Assembly (NCBI GenBank): GCA_910586835.1
Contig: CAJUJU010000012.1
Coordinates: 7,867-71,866 of the forward strand
Source of the DNA: an uncultured Acetatifactor sp.
GTDB lineage: Bacteria; Bacillota; Clostridia; Lachnospirales; Lachnospiraceae
Direction of reading: 5' to 3'
DNA: 64,000 nucleotides
The position numbers and the translations under genes are program-made. Shown here piece by piece: positions 43,670 through 51,449 of the stretch. The notes beneath the pieces were generated by a model that was not told where the DNA came from, ran no database searches, and worked only from the letters and a program-made list of their open reading frames with translations. Position 1 is the first letter of the stretch. Every line of letters begins with the position of its first letter.

Positions 43670-43702
43670 AACCGGCCTGCTCCGGAAGGGAGACGGCCGG
43701 TT
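43670..43702 (+). terminator. Hairpin between flagellin and fliS
   Basis: AACCGGCC and GGCCGGTT form a perfect 8-bp stem with a 17-base loop. No T tract follows, so it may protect the abundant flagellin mRNA 3' end or reduce read-through into fliS rather than terminate fully. Confidence 0.5.
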
Positions 43703-43726
43703 CCATTCATAAAAAAGGGGATAGTC

Positions 43727-44203
43727 ATGACACGAGAACAGAAACAGGAATTTACACTGAGAATTACCCATGCGAATCCTACGGAGCTGGTAGTGATACT
43801 CTATGAAATGCTGCTCTGTTATGTGCAGGATGGCAGAGAGGCCCTGGCAGAAAAGAAGGAGTGGGAATTCCGTGAGGCAATCCGCAAGGCCAGAGGGTGC
43901 CTGGGAGAGCTGATGAATTCTTTGAATCTGCAATATGAGCCTGCACCTGCCCTTCTGAGTCTCTGCGGCTTCTGTGTGAGAAGGCTTGCGGACTCCGAAC
44001 GGAAAGTAAGCCCGGAGCCCCTGGGCGAAATCGAGCAGATCGTGAAGCAGCTGAGAGATGCCTACAGCCAGATTGCGGGACAAAACAGCGCCGGCCCTGT
44101 GATGAACAACTCTCAGACTGTGTACGCCGGGCTGACCTACGGCAGGAATACCTTAACCGAAAACATGGCTGACCAGGGCGCGAATCGGGGAATGTACGCG
44201 TAG
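43727..44203 (+). CDS. fliS: Flagellin chaperone FliS
   Basis: A 158-residue helical protein matching FliS, the cytoplasmic chaperone that binds the flagellin C-terminus and prevents early polymerisation. The N-terminal RITHANPTELVVILYEML and the LGELMNSLNLQYEPA and RLADSE blocks fit the four-helix bundle. The protein has a C-terminal extension of about 35 residues beyond the usual core. It follows flagellin by 62 bases. Its 3' end overlaps the convergent DUF2508 gene by 51 bases. Confidence 0.9.
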   Translation: MTREQKQEFTLRITHANPTELVVILYEMLLCYVQDGREALAEKKEWEFREAIRKARGCLGELMNSLNLQYEPAPALLSLCGFCVRRLADSERKVSPEPLGEIEQIVKQLRDAYSQIAGQNSAGPVMNNSQTVYAGLTYGRNTLTENMADQGANRGMYA

Positions 44204-44449
44204 CTCTTCTTCCCTGGCGGCTTCCTCCAGTGCCAGAAGATCGCTGATATGCTTGTACCTTTTTTGCAGTGAGTTAATTTCATAGATATAGCTGTCGATC
44301 AGGTCGTCATCTACAGCGTTGTCAAAGCCCGCATATGCTGCATCCAGAGCTATGTGGGTTTTTTCCAGGCATTCCCGCAGGGTCATGCCGCCCAGATCCT
44401 GTTCTATGGGTTGTACGGTGTTGGTTTTCTGGCTGAAGTACATTTTCAT
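44153..44449 (-). CDS. DUF2508-like protein (YaaL-related)
   Basis: A 98-residue protein with the DUF2508 pattern: an ALDAAYAGFDNAVDDDLIDSY segment followed by IYEINSLQKRYKHI, as in Bacillus YaaL. GGAAAGGAAG precedes the ATG. In Bacillus the yaaL and bofA genes are neighbours; here they also adjoin but point apart. The function of the family is unknown. The frame overlaps the fliS 3' end in antisense, which is unusual but the family match supports it. Confidence 0.72.
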   Translation of the reverse strand: MKMYFSQKTNTVQPIEQDLGGMTLRECLEKTHIALDAAYAGFDNAVDDDLIDSYIYEINSLQKRYKHISDLLALEEAAREEELRVHSPIRALVSHVFG

Positions 44450-44604
44450 GGCAAATACTTCCTTTCCGCTTTCTTGTTAAAAGTATAGACGCGAATTTGA
44501 AAAATATTCCAGAATATATTGTGGAAAACATAATTCAGACATGCAGCGCATAGGATTGTAAAAACAGGCGGAAATCTGCCTGACGAAGCGGGAGGACGGG
44601 GCAA

Positions 44605-44805
44605 ATGAGAAGAGAGGGAATCATCAACTTTGTGCTGCGCAGCATTATTGGAGTGATCGCCATCTATTTTATCAATACGGCGCTTGCCGGAAGGGGGATC
44701 TCTCTGGGGGTGGGAGTCAACATCTATACTGTTTTGACATCCGGAATCCTTGGAATTCCAGGGGTTGCGGCACTCTACGGCATTGGTCTTTACAAAACTT
44801 TGTAA
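44605..44805 (+). CDS. bofA: BofA family protein (pro-sigma-K processing inhibitor type)
   Basis: A 66-residue membrane protein with two hydrophobic helices, the conserved N-terminal FVLRSIIGVIAIYFINTAL and the GVGVNIYTVLTSGILGIPGVAALYGI block that define BofA. In Bacillus BofA holds the SpoIVFB protease inactive until the sigma-K checkpoint during sporulation. Its presence suggests that the organism belongs to a sporulating lineage, though non-sporulating relatives also keep it. GGGAGGACGG precedes the ATG. Confidence 0.9.
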   Translation: MRREGIINFVLRSIIGVIAIYFINTALAGRGISLGVGVNIYTVLTSGILGIPGVAALYGIGLYKTL

Positions 44806-44841
44806 TTATTTAACAAAAATGATATTTTTCTGTTTTCTATC

Positions 44842-44870
44842 TTGCAAAGAGATGAAGTATCGGATATAAT
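44842..44870 (+). promoter_or_regulatory. Promoter of the Tad pilus operon
   Basis: TTGCAA (44842-44847) and TATAAT (44865-44870) are 17 bases apart. Transcription should start near 44877, 37 bases after the bofA stop codon. It appears to be the only strong promoter before the twelve-gene pilus operon. Confidence 0.8.
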
Positions 44871-44878
44871 GCAACTAC

Positions 44879-44953
44879 AATCTTACATCTGGTTGTTTCG
44901 TAGTAACTCGATATTACTCAATTGGTTCGGGAGGCAGGTATCGCCTCAAGATT
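44879..44953 (+). other. Structured 5' leader of the Tad operon (unassigned)
   Basis: The predicted leader RNA can close with AATCTT (44879-44884) and AAGATT (44948-44953) and contains two 5-bp hairpins with 7-base loops: AGTAA/TTACT (44902-44918) and GAGGC/GCCTC (44931-44947), the latter directly abutting the closing helix. No known riboswitch consensus was recognised, in particular not c-di-GMP-I or -II. The stems are short, so chance pairing is possible. Confidence 0.3.
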
Positions 44954-44984
44954 CTGTTGCAAAAAGAGAAAGAGAGATGGTGTT

Positions 44985-45488
44985 TTGGCGGTATTGTGTG
45001 TTTTTTTGGCCACTGCCTGCGGCTTTGACTATCGGAAGGGAAGAATTCCAAACGCTCTGATTTTGCTGATGGCGGTTGCGGGTGCGATGGTTCGGTGCCG
45101 GGAAGAAGGAGTCGGTGGAATACTGGCTTTTCTGGCGGGAGGGCTGCCGGTTATGCTTCTTTTATCCCCCTTCTTCCGGGTCGGAGCCCTTGGGGCCGGT
45201 GACGTAAAGCTGTTTGGAGTAACGGCAGGGTTTCTGCCATTCGAAAAGATCTTGTTTTTTTCATTTTTTTCTTTGCTGATCGCAGCAATATTTTCCGTTT
45301 TAAAATTGTGGAAGAAAAGATGTGGGAGAGAACGACTGAGGATTCTGCTGGATTATCTGGCGGAGTTTGCAGACAGCGGAAAGCTGAGGGCATATCCCGG
45401 GTCTGCGGGTGAGAAGACCACGGTCACGGTTCGTCTGTCCGGCCCTGTTCTTTTCAGCGTATTGCTTTTTCTGGGAGGTGTCTATTGA
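44985..45488 (+). CDS. Prepilin peptidase (TadV/CpaA, A24 family)
   Basis: About 167 residues with several membrane helices. The two catalytic aspartates of the GxGD protease family are visible: Asp 15 in FDYRKGRIPN and Asp 73 in GAGDVKLFG. It should cleave the leaders of the Flp pilin and pseudopilins encoded downstream. The start is uncertain: the frame is open from a TTG at 44922, and the TTG at 44985 gives a first helix of suitable length. It ends in a 4-base overlap with the next gene. Confidence 0.88.
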   Translation: MAVLCVFLATACGFDYRKGRIPNALILLMAVAGAMVRCREEGVGGILAFLAGGLPVMLLLSPFFRVGALGAGDVKLFGVTAGFLPFEKILFFSFFSLLIAAIFSVLKLWKKRCGRERLRILLDYLAEFADSGKLRAYPGSAGEKTTVTVRLSGPVLFSVLLFLGGVY

Positions 45489-46483
45489 AGGAAGAGGAAA
45501 AATTACTTGTTCTGTGCGACGAAGAGGAAGAATATGCCCGTCTGCTGACGGATTTTCTGCAAAAACAAAGGGATCTTCCCTGGAGAATACATACTTATAC
45601 CAGTATCGACGATCTTATGCGCTCCGAGAAGGAGCCGGTAATGCTTCTGGCGGTGTCGGAATCGGCATACAGCGAGGCGTTGCAGGCGCTGCAGCCTCTT
45701 CGGACCGTGATTTTGAACGAGAGCGGCGTGATCAGATGGAAGGAGGTTCCCTGTGTGGATAAATATCAGGCAGCCGGGGAGGTATTGAAATATTTGCTGC
45801 AGATATATATGGAAGTGGCGGATACCGGGCTTCCGCGTCTGCGGCAGGGGTGTCGCACAAAATTTATCGGAAACTATTCCCCGGTACACAGAAGTATGCA
45901 GACTTCCTTTGCCCTTACCATGAGCCAGATGCTGGCGCGGGAACATGCCACGCTATATCTGAACTTTGAGCATTACGCAGGGATCGGGGAGCTGCTGCCG
46001 GATCTGCAGACGCTGGATCTGGCAGACCTGCTGTATTTTCTCAATGCGGAACAGGAAAAGTTCCGGCTGCGGCTGCAGACCATGCTCAGGCATGTGGGAA
46101 ACCTGGACTATATTCCACCCATGAAATCCGGGCAGAATCTTCTGACGGTTCAGACGGCGGAATGGCTTGGGCTTCTGCAGAAGATCGAGGAGCTGGGAGA
46201 ATACGAATATGTGATTCTGGATCTGAGCGAGAGTATGCAGGGCCTTTTTGAGATCCTGCGTCTGTGCAGGAGGGTCTATACGCTGACGAGGGAGGACAGG
46301 ATTGCAAAGGCAAAGCTGCTGCAGTATGAACAGCTGTTGTCGCTGTATGGATATGGTGACGTACTGGAGAAGACCAGACAGCCCAGCCTGCCGCAGATCA
46401 GGAGGCTGCCGGAGGAGCTGGAGCAGCTGACGAGAGGGGAACTGGCGGCTCTGGCAGAAGGGCTGATCCGGGAGCTGGAATGA
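45485..46483 (+). CDS. tadZ: TadZ/CpaE-like pilus assembly ATPase-type protein
   Basis: A 332-residue protein with an N-terminal receiver-like domain (about 1-110) and a MinD/ParA-like C-terminal domain. The phosphate loop is poorly kept; the region FIGNYSPVHRSMQTSFALTM takes the place of a deviant Walker A, while YVILDLSES is the Walker B-like strand. TadZ-type proteins position the Tad machinery in the cell. The TTG start overlaps the upstream TGA by 4 bases and follows GGGAGGT. Confidence 0.82.
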   Translation: MKEEEKLLVLCDEEEEYARLLTDFLQKQRDLPWRIHTYTSIDDLMRSEKEPVMLLAVSESAYSEALQALQPLRTVILNESGVIRWKEVPCVDKYQAAGEVLKYLLQIYMEVADTGLPRLRQGCRTKFIGNYSPVHRSMQTSFALTMSQMLAREHATLYLNFEHYAGIGELLPDLQTLDLADLLYFLNAEQEKFRLRLQTMLRHVGNLDYIPPMKSGQNLLTVQTAEWLGLLQKIEELGEYEYVILDLSESMQGLFEILRLCRRVYTLTREDRIAKAKLLQYEQLLSLYGYGDVLEKTRQPSLPQIRRLPEELEQLTRGELAALAEGLIRELE

Positions 46484-46511
46484 GAGAACGGGAAAGGCGT
46501 GGTGACAGGGT

Positions 46512-47729
46512 TTGGAATATACGGAGTTAAAGAGAGAGCTGCGCAGAAGGGTGCAGGAGAAAATGGATTTTCGCAGGGAGCTGTCCGACGAAGAGGTGGA
46601 GGAAGCCATAGACGAGGTGCTTCTGGGAGAGCAAAATCTTGTAATCTGCCCGGTGGAGCTGAGGCGGCGTTTGCGAAAGGAACTGTTTGATTCTCTGAGG
46701 CGACTGGATATCCTTCAGATTTTTGTGGAGGACAGCTCGGTGACGGAAATCATGATCAACGGGACGGAGCACATTTTTGTGGAGAGAGACGGAAGGCTTC
46801 AGGAGCTGGATGCGAGCTTCGATTCCCTGGAAAAGCTGCAGGACGTAATACAGAGAATTGTGGCAGGCTGTAACCGGGTGGTCAACGAAGCGTCTCCCAT
46901 TGTGGATGCCAGGCTGCCGGACGGCTCCCGGGTCAACATTGTCATGAATCCGGTGGCGCTGAACGGGCCGGTGGTCACGATCAGGCGCTTTCCGGAGAAG
47001 CCGGTTACCATGGACTGGCTGATCCGGCAGGGATCCGTTTCCGGTGAGGCGGCAGGGTTTCTGGAAAAGCTGGTCAGGGCAGGCTATAACATCTTTATCA
47101 GCGGGGGAACGGGGAGCGGAAAAACCACCTTTCTGAATGTGCTCTCCCAGTTTATACCTGCGGAGGAGAGGGTCATTACCATCGAGGACAGCGCAGAACT
47201 TCAGCTGCTTGGTCTTCCCAATCTGGTACGGCTGGAGACCAGGAACAGCAACGTGGAGGGATGCCGGGAAATTACGGTCAGGGAGCTGATCCGTTCCTCC
47301 CTGAGAATGCGTCCCACCCGGATCATTGTGGGAGAGGTGCGGGGGGCGGAGGCGGTGGATATGCTGCAGTGTATGAACACGGGGCATGACGGCAGCATGT
47401 CCACCGGACATGCCAACAGCGGGAAGGACATGCTTGCCCGGCTGGAAAATATGGTTCTTATGGGGATGGAGCTTCCGCTGACGGCTGTGCGGCAGCAGAT
47501 CGCGTCGGGAATCGACGTGATCGTGCATCTGGGCAGACTCCGGGATCGCTCCAGAAGGGTGTTGGAAATCACAGAGGTGGTGGGATGTGAAAACGGCGAG
47601 ATCAAACTGAACCCGCTGTTTGTATTTGAGGAAGCGGGTGAGGACAGTGCGGGCGGTATTATCGGAAGACTGGGAAAAAAAGGAGAACTGCTGCGGGAGA
47701 ACAAGCTCAGGGCGGCAGGATTATCATAG
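46512..47729 (+). CDS. tadA: Pilus assembly ATPase TadA (CpaF family)
   Basis: A 405-residue secretion ATPase of the GspE/VirB11 superfamily that powers Tad pilus extension. Walker A is GGTGSGKTTFLNVL (about 197-210), the Asp box is EERVITIEDSAEL, Walker B is RIIVGEVRGAEAVDM and the His box is TGHDGSMSTGHAN. The N-terminal domain (about 1-150) has VTEIMINGTEHIFVERDG, typical of CpaF. The start is a TTG at 46512 behind ACAGGG. It lies 28 bases after tadZ. Confidence 0.95.
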   Translation: MEYTELKRELRRRVQEKMDFRRELSDEEVEEAIDEVLLGEQNLVICPVELRRRLRKELFDSLRRLDILQIFVEDSSVTEIMINGTEHIFVERDGRLQELDASFDSLEKLQDVIQRIVAGCNRVVNEASPIVDARLPDGSRVNIVMNPVALNGPVVTIRRFPEKPVTMDWLIRQGSVSGEAAGFLEKLVRAGYNIFISGGTGSGKTTFLNVLSQFIPAEERVITIEDSAELQLLGLPNLVRLETRNSNVEGCREITVRELIRSSLRMRPTRIIVGEVRGAEAVDMLQCMNTGHDGSMSTGHANSGKDMLARLENMVLMGMELPLTAVRQQIASGIDVIVHLGRLRDRSRRVLEITEVVGCENGEIKLNPLFVFEEAGEDSAGGIIGRLGKKGELLRENKLRAAGLS

Positions 47730-48456
47730 ATGCAGCCGGAATTGGAGAGAACTGGCGGGGGCTGCGGCTGCAGCCGCGGCGGCGGTAATGCTTCTGGCCT
47801 GTTTTTTCTATCGAAGCGCATGGGCGGTGCTTCCGCTTTCGCCGGTGGGCGTGGTGTGCTTTCTTGAGCTGCGCAGGGGCAGGTGCAGACGGGCGAGAGA
47901 GGAGCTTTTGAGTCAGTTCCGGGAGTGCATTCTCTCGGTGTCCTCGTCCCTGCAGGCGGGTTATTCGGTGGAAAACGCGTTTCTGGAGAGCGAGCGGGAT
48001 ATGATTCAGATGTTCGGCAGGGAGTCCGCTGTCTGCCGGGAACTGAGGCTGATCAGAAGAGGACTGAATATCAATATTTCCCTGGAGGAGCTTTTAACGG
48101 ATCTGGGAGAACGAAGCGGATGCGAAGAAATAGAACAGTTTGCGGAGGTGTTTTCCATCGCCAGACGAAGCGGAGGAGACCTGCCCGGGATCATCGGAAG
48201 ATCTGCGGAGCTGATCGGGGGAAGGATCGATCTGCGCCGGGAGTTGGATACGCTGTTGGGCGGGAAAAGGATGGAGCTTGCGATTATGAAGGCGATGCCC
48301 TTTGCAGTCATGCTGTATATAGAACTGGCAACCCCGGGATATTTTGACGCGCTGTATTGCAATTTTACCGGAATCCTGGTTATGACGGGATGCCTTGCGG
48401 CATATCTGGGAGCTTATGCGGCGGGCGAGGCAGTGCTCAGGCATATGGAGGTATAA
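47647..48456 (+). CDS. tadB: TadB-like pilus inner-membrane protein (start unclear)
   Basis: A T2SSF-domain membrane protein of the TadB type: two N-terminal helices (AAAAAAAAVMLLACFF and the following segment), the soluble FRECILSVSSSLQAGYSVENAF domain, and helices at the C-terminus. No ATG, GTG or TTG lies in frame near the expected N-terminus (…QDYHRCSRNWREL). The nearest in-frame candidate is GTG at 47647, inside tadA, giving an 83-base overlap. An ATG directly after the tadA stop (47730) is in another frame, and one base less in the GGGGG run at about 47756 would join it to this frame. Confidence 0.8.
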   Translation: MRAVLSEDWEKKENCCGRTSSGRQDYHRCSRNWRELAGAAAAAAAAVMLLACFFYRSAWAVLPLSPVGVVCFLELRRGRCRRAREELLSQFRECILSVSSSLQAGYSVENAFLESERDMIQMFGRESAVCRELRLIRRGLNINISLEELLTDLGERSGCEEIEQFAEVFSIARRSGGDLPGIIGRSAELIGGRIDLRRELDTLLGGKRMELAIMKAMPFAVMLYIELATPGYFDALYCNFTGILVMTGCLAAYLGAYAAGEAVLRHMEV

Positions 48457-48462
48457 TACAAA

Positions 48463-49794
48463 ATGAAAAAAATTTCGCTGTACCTTTACAAAAAGGCGTG
48501 TATTCTGGGGCTGCCGCTGTTTCGCGGGCGGCGGGTGGAGGCGGATCTGGCACGGCTTTATCCCGGTGAGCGGGTAGAGTATGTGAAGACACAGTATTAT
48601 GTGAAAAAGCTGTCCCTGACGCTGACTGTTCTTCTGGTTGGATTGCTTCTGGGGCTGACGGTCAGATGGAATGCGGTGCGGAGCGCAATTTTGGAGGAGG
48701 AGGGGGCTGTGCTGCGGGGAGATCTGGAGGCGGAGCAGCTCTGGCTGGAGGCGGATGACGGGGAGAGCAGAAGAACCTTTCTGGTGGAGGTGTCGCCCAG
48801 AGAGCCCACAGAGCAGGAAGCAGCAGCCCTTTTAGAGTCCTTTCTGCAGAATATAACAGCCCGGGTGTTAAACGGAAACGAGGATTTTGAGCATATCACG
48901 GGGGATCTGGCACTGCAGGAGACGTATGAGGGATATCCCCTGGAGGTGATCTGGGAGAGCAGCAGAGAGGATATCATTGACGGCAGAGGCAGGGTGGGAT
49001 CGGTGGAAGCTCCTGTTGCCCTGGAATTGAGGGCGCGGGCAATCTGTAAAGACCTGGAGCGGACGGAAGTGATTCCTGTGACGGTGAGGCCAAAAGAAAG
49101 CTCAGAAGAAAAGGATTACCTGGAGCTGAAGGAACTTCTGCTGGAGACGGAACGGGAGAATCGGGAAAAAGAGGTGTGGAAGCTTCCGGCGCAGTGGAAG
49201 GGGAAAGGTCTGGAGTGGAGCCTTCGTAAAAAGGATCACAGTCTGCTGATCTGGGCTGCCGCGCCCCTTGTGGCACTGCTGCTCTATCTGTCCGCAGACA
49301 GAGACCTTCACGGGGAGCTGGAAAAGAAGAGGAAACGTCTGGAGCGGGAATATCCGGAACTGGCATACAGGCTGCTGCTCTATGTTGGAGCGGGAATGAC
49401 TGTGCGCCGAGCCTTCCTCAAGATAGGAGGAGATTATGAAAAGAAGAGACAACAGGGAGCCGTGGAAAAGCCGGGCTGTGCCCAGGTGCTTTACACCTGC
49501 AGAGAACTTCAGGGAGGGGTCTCGGAAGGAGCGGCCTATGAGCACTTTGGCAGAAGAACCGGTTCCCGGGATTATATCCGGCTGGGGACTGTGCTGTGTC
49601 AGAATCTGAGACGGGGAAACGGAGCCCTGCTGGAAAGACTCCGGGAGGAGGTGGACAGATCTTCCGGCGAAAATCTGCAGCGGGTAAAAAAGCTGGGAGA
49701 GGAGGCCGGGACGAAGCTTTTGGCGCCTATGGCGCTGATGCTTGCGGTTGTGATGATTGTGATTATGGTGCCTGCATTTGGCACGTTGGGGTAG
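48463..49794 (+). CDS. tadC: TadC-like pilus protein with large inserted domain
   Basis: A 443-residue membrane protein. A helix at about 47-67 is followed by some 190 hydrophilic, acidic residues (about 70-260), a second helix (LLIWAAAPLVALLLYLS), a T2SSF-type domain with AYRLLLYVGAGMTVRRAFLKIGGDYE and a final helix MALMLAVVMIVIMVPAF. TadC proteins form the inner-membrane platform with TadB. The insert between the first two helices is much longer than in classical TadC of about 300 residues and would lie outside the cell. It starts 6 bases after tadB. Confidence 0.88.
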   Translation: MKKISLYLYKKACILGLPLFRGRRVEADLARLYPGERVEYVKTQYYVKKLSLTLTVLLVGLLLGLTVRWNAVRSAILEEEGAVLRGDLEAEQLWLEADDGESRRTFLVEVSPREPTEQEAAALLESFLQNITARVLNGNEDFEHITGDLALQETYEGYPLEVIWESSREDIIDGRGRVGSVEAPVALELRARAICKDLERTEVIPVTVRPKESSEEKDYLELKELLLETERENREKEVWKLPAQWKGKGLEWSLRKKDHSLLIWAAAPLVALLLYLSADRDLHGELEKKRKRLEREYPELAYRLLLYVGAGMTVRRAFLKIGGDYEKKRQQGAVEKPGCAQVLYTCRELQGGVSEGAAYEHFGRRTGSRDYIRLGTVLCQNLRRGNGALLERLREEVDRSSGENLQRVKKLGEEAGTKLLAPMALMLAVVMIVIMVPAFGTLG

Positions 49795-49809
49795 AAGGAG
49801 GAAAGAGCA

Positions 49810-49992
49810 ATGACTGAGGAAAGATTGAAAGGCCCGGGAGAGTTTCTGAGGGAAGAGGACGGCATGGGAACCGTGGAGGTAATCCTGATTATTGTGGTTT
49901 TGGTGGGACTTGTGATTTTGTTTCGGGAACAGATCACCCGAATCATCAACGATCTGTTCAAGAAGATCACCGCCCAGACCGGGCGGGTGTGA
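49810..49992 (+). CDS. Flp-type major pilin
   Basis: A 60-residue class IVb prepilin. The charged leader ends EEDG, and processing after Gly 18 would leave MGTVEV… with Glu 23 at mature position +5, followed by a 17-residue hydrophobic helix (ILIIVVLVGLVILF) and a short polar tail. This is the Flp1-like layout of the Tad pilus subunit, which is cut by the TadV peptidase. AAGGAGG lies 6 bases before the ATG. The short mature length of about 42 residues is usual. Confidence 0.9.
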   Translation: MTEERLKGPGEFLREEDGMGTVEVILIIVVLVGLVILFREQITRIINDLFKKITAQTGRV

Positions 49993-51431
49993 TGAGGGGG
50001 AAAGAAGGTTATCTGACGGTATATCTGGCACTCTGTCTTACTGTCATACTGTCTCTGTATCTGGCGCTGATAGACAGCGCCAGGAGGAACGGGGCAGGGC
50101 TGGAGGCCCTTTGTGCCGCGGAGGCGGGAATGCAGAGTGTCATGGCGGAATACCACAGAGAGCTCTCCAGGCAGTACAACCTGTTTGCGGTGGATTCCTC
50201 TTATGGGACGAAATCCAGTGGAAGGGGACGGACAGGGGAGCATCTGGCAGAATATGTCAGACGGAATCTGGACTGTGGGGATGTGTTGTTGGGAGGGTAT
50301 TTGTATCGGGATTTTTTCGGCTTGTGCCTGGAGGGCGCGGAGGTGAGCGGGGTATCGCTTATGACCGACGGGAACGGAGCGGTGTTCCGGCGCAGGGCCA
50401 TAGAGGCGGTCAGGGATGATGTGGGACTGCATCTGCTGGAGGAGTTGAAGGGGTGGATGCAGTCTGTCCGGGTCAACGGCTTGGATGCGCCGGAGACGGA
50501 GACCGAGAGAAGAGAGCTGGAGAAGGAACTGGAAGGGTATAACGGCAGGGAGATAGAGACCCTGGACGGAGAGAGCGTGCAGGTGGAGATACAGAATCCG
50601 GCGGGGGCGCTGGAGGAGGTCAGCAGACAGGGCATCCTGCGTCTGACCGTTGCGGACTGCGAGAGCCTGTCAGCAGCGGTCATAAACAGCGGCGGTTTGA
50701 TTCAGAGCCGTATGGCGCAGGGAAAAAACAGCCTGGGCAATCTGGAGACAACACAGGCAGACAGCCTTACGGACCGTTTTTTCTTTCAGGAATATCTGCT
50801 GCGTTATATGGGCTCTTACGGTGACGAGAGGGAAGAGGATGTGCTGAAATATCAAATTGAATATCTGATCGCGGGAAATGACAGCGATGTGGATAATCTG
50901 AGAAGCGTGGCAGGAAGAATCTGTGCCATCAGAGAGGCTGCCAATGCCCTGTACCTTCTCTCAAGCAGCGAAAGGCGGCTGGAAATACAGGGGGCTGCGC
51001 TGGTGGCCTGCGGACTGTTGCTCTTGCCCTGGCTGATACCGGTGCTGGAGGCAGCCATCCTTCTGGGCTGGGCTTTTGCGGAGAGCGTTTATGATGTAAA
51101 ATCGCTGTTTTCCGGAGGGCGTATCCCGCTTCTTAAGGACGATGACAGCTGGCACTATGGAATGGAAACGGCGCTGAAAGGAGACCTGGGCGAAGCGACA
51201 GCAGAGGGGGAGGGGCTGTCCTACCGGGATTATCTGCGGATCCTTATGTTCCTGACGGATCTGGATGTTCTCACAGCCCGGGCCATGAACATGGTGGAAG
51301 CAGATATCCGCCTGACCCAGGGGAACGGGAATTTTCGGCTGGATGCCTGTTGCGACAGGCTGGAAATGCAGGTTGAGATCAGCAGTTCCTTTGGATACGC
51401 GTTTCAGATACAGAGAGAGCGCAGTTATTGA
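49992..51431 (+). CDS. TadG/DUF5702-like pilus-associated protein
   Basis: A 479-residue protein with a single N-terminal helix (GYLTVYLALCLTVILSLYLALIDSARR) typical of TadG-like and DUF5702 proteins of Firmicutes Tad loci. A mostly alpha-helical extracellular part follows, with a second hydrophobic segment at about 330-360 (LVACGLLLLPWLIPVLEAAILLG). The ATG at 49992 overlaps the pilin stop codon in TGATG; the preceding GTG is an alternative. It is presumably a minor pilus component or a surface-anchoring factor. The family name is from memory. Confidence 0.8.
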   Translation: MRGKEGYLTVYLALCLTVILSLYLALIDSARRNGAGLEALCAAEAGMQSVMAEYHRELSRQYNLFAVDSSYGTKSSGRGRTGEHLAEYVRRNLDCGDVLLGGYLYRDFFGLCLEGAEVSGVSLMTDGNGAVFRRRAIEAVRDDVGLHLLEELKGWMQSVRVNGLDAPETETERRELEKELEGYNGREIETLDGESVQVEIQNPAGALEEVSRQGILRLTVADCESLSAAVINSGGLIQSRMAQGKNSLGNLETTQADSLTDRFFFQEYLLRYMGSYGDEREEDVLKYQIEYLIAGNDSDVDNLRSVAGRICAIREAANALYLLSSSERRLEIQGAALVACGLLLLPWLIPVLEAAILLGWAFAESVYDVKSLFSGGRIPLLKDDDSWHYGMETALKGDLGEATAEGEGLSYRDYLRILMFLTDLDVLTARAMNMVEADIRLTQGNGNFRLDACCDRLEMQVEISSSFGYAFQIQRERSY

Positions 51432-51449
51432 GCGAGGGGGTGAACGGTG

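Noticed and set aside
44879..44953. tRNA gene before the Tad operon
   Set aside because: Despite a cloverleaf-like outline with a possible CGA anticodon, there is no D-arm, no TTC-type T-loop, and only a 6-bp acceptor-like stem.
44870..44961. TGCAAC/GTTGCA closing helix for the Tad leader
   Set aside because: The 5' arm overlaps the -10 element and lies upstream of the predicted transcription start, so it would not be in the RNA.
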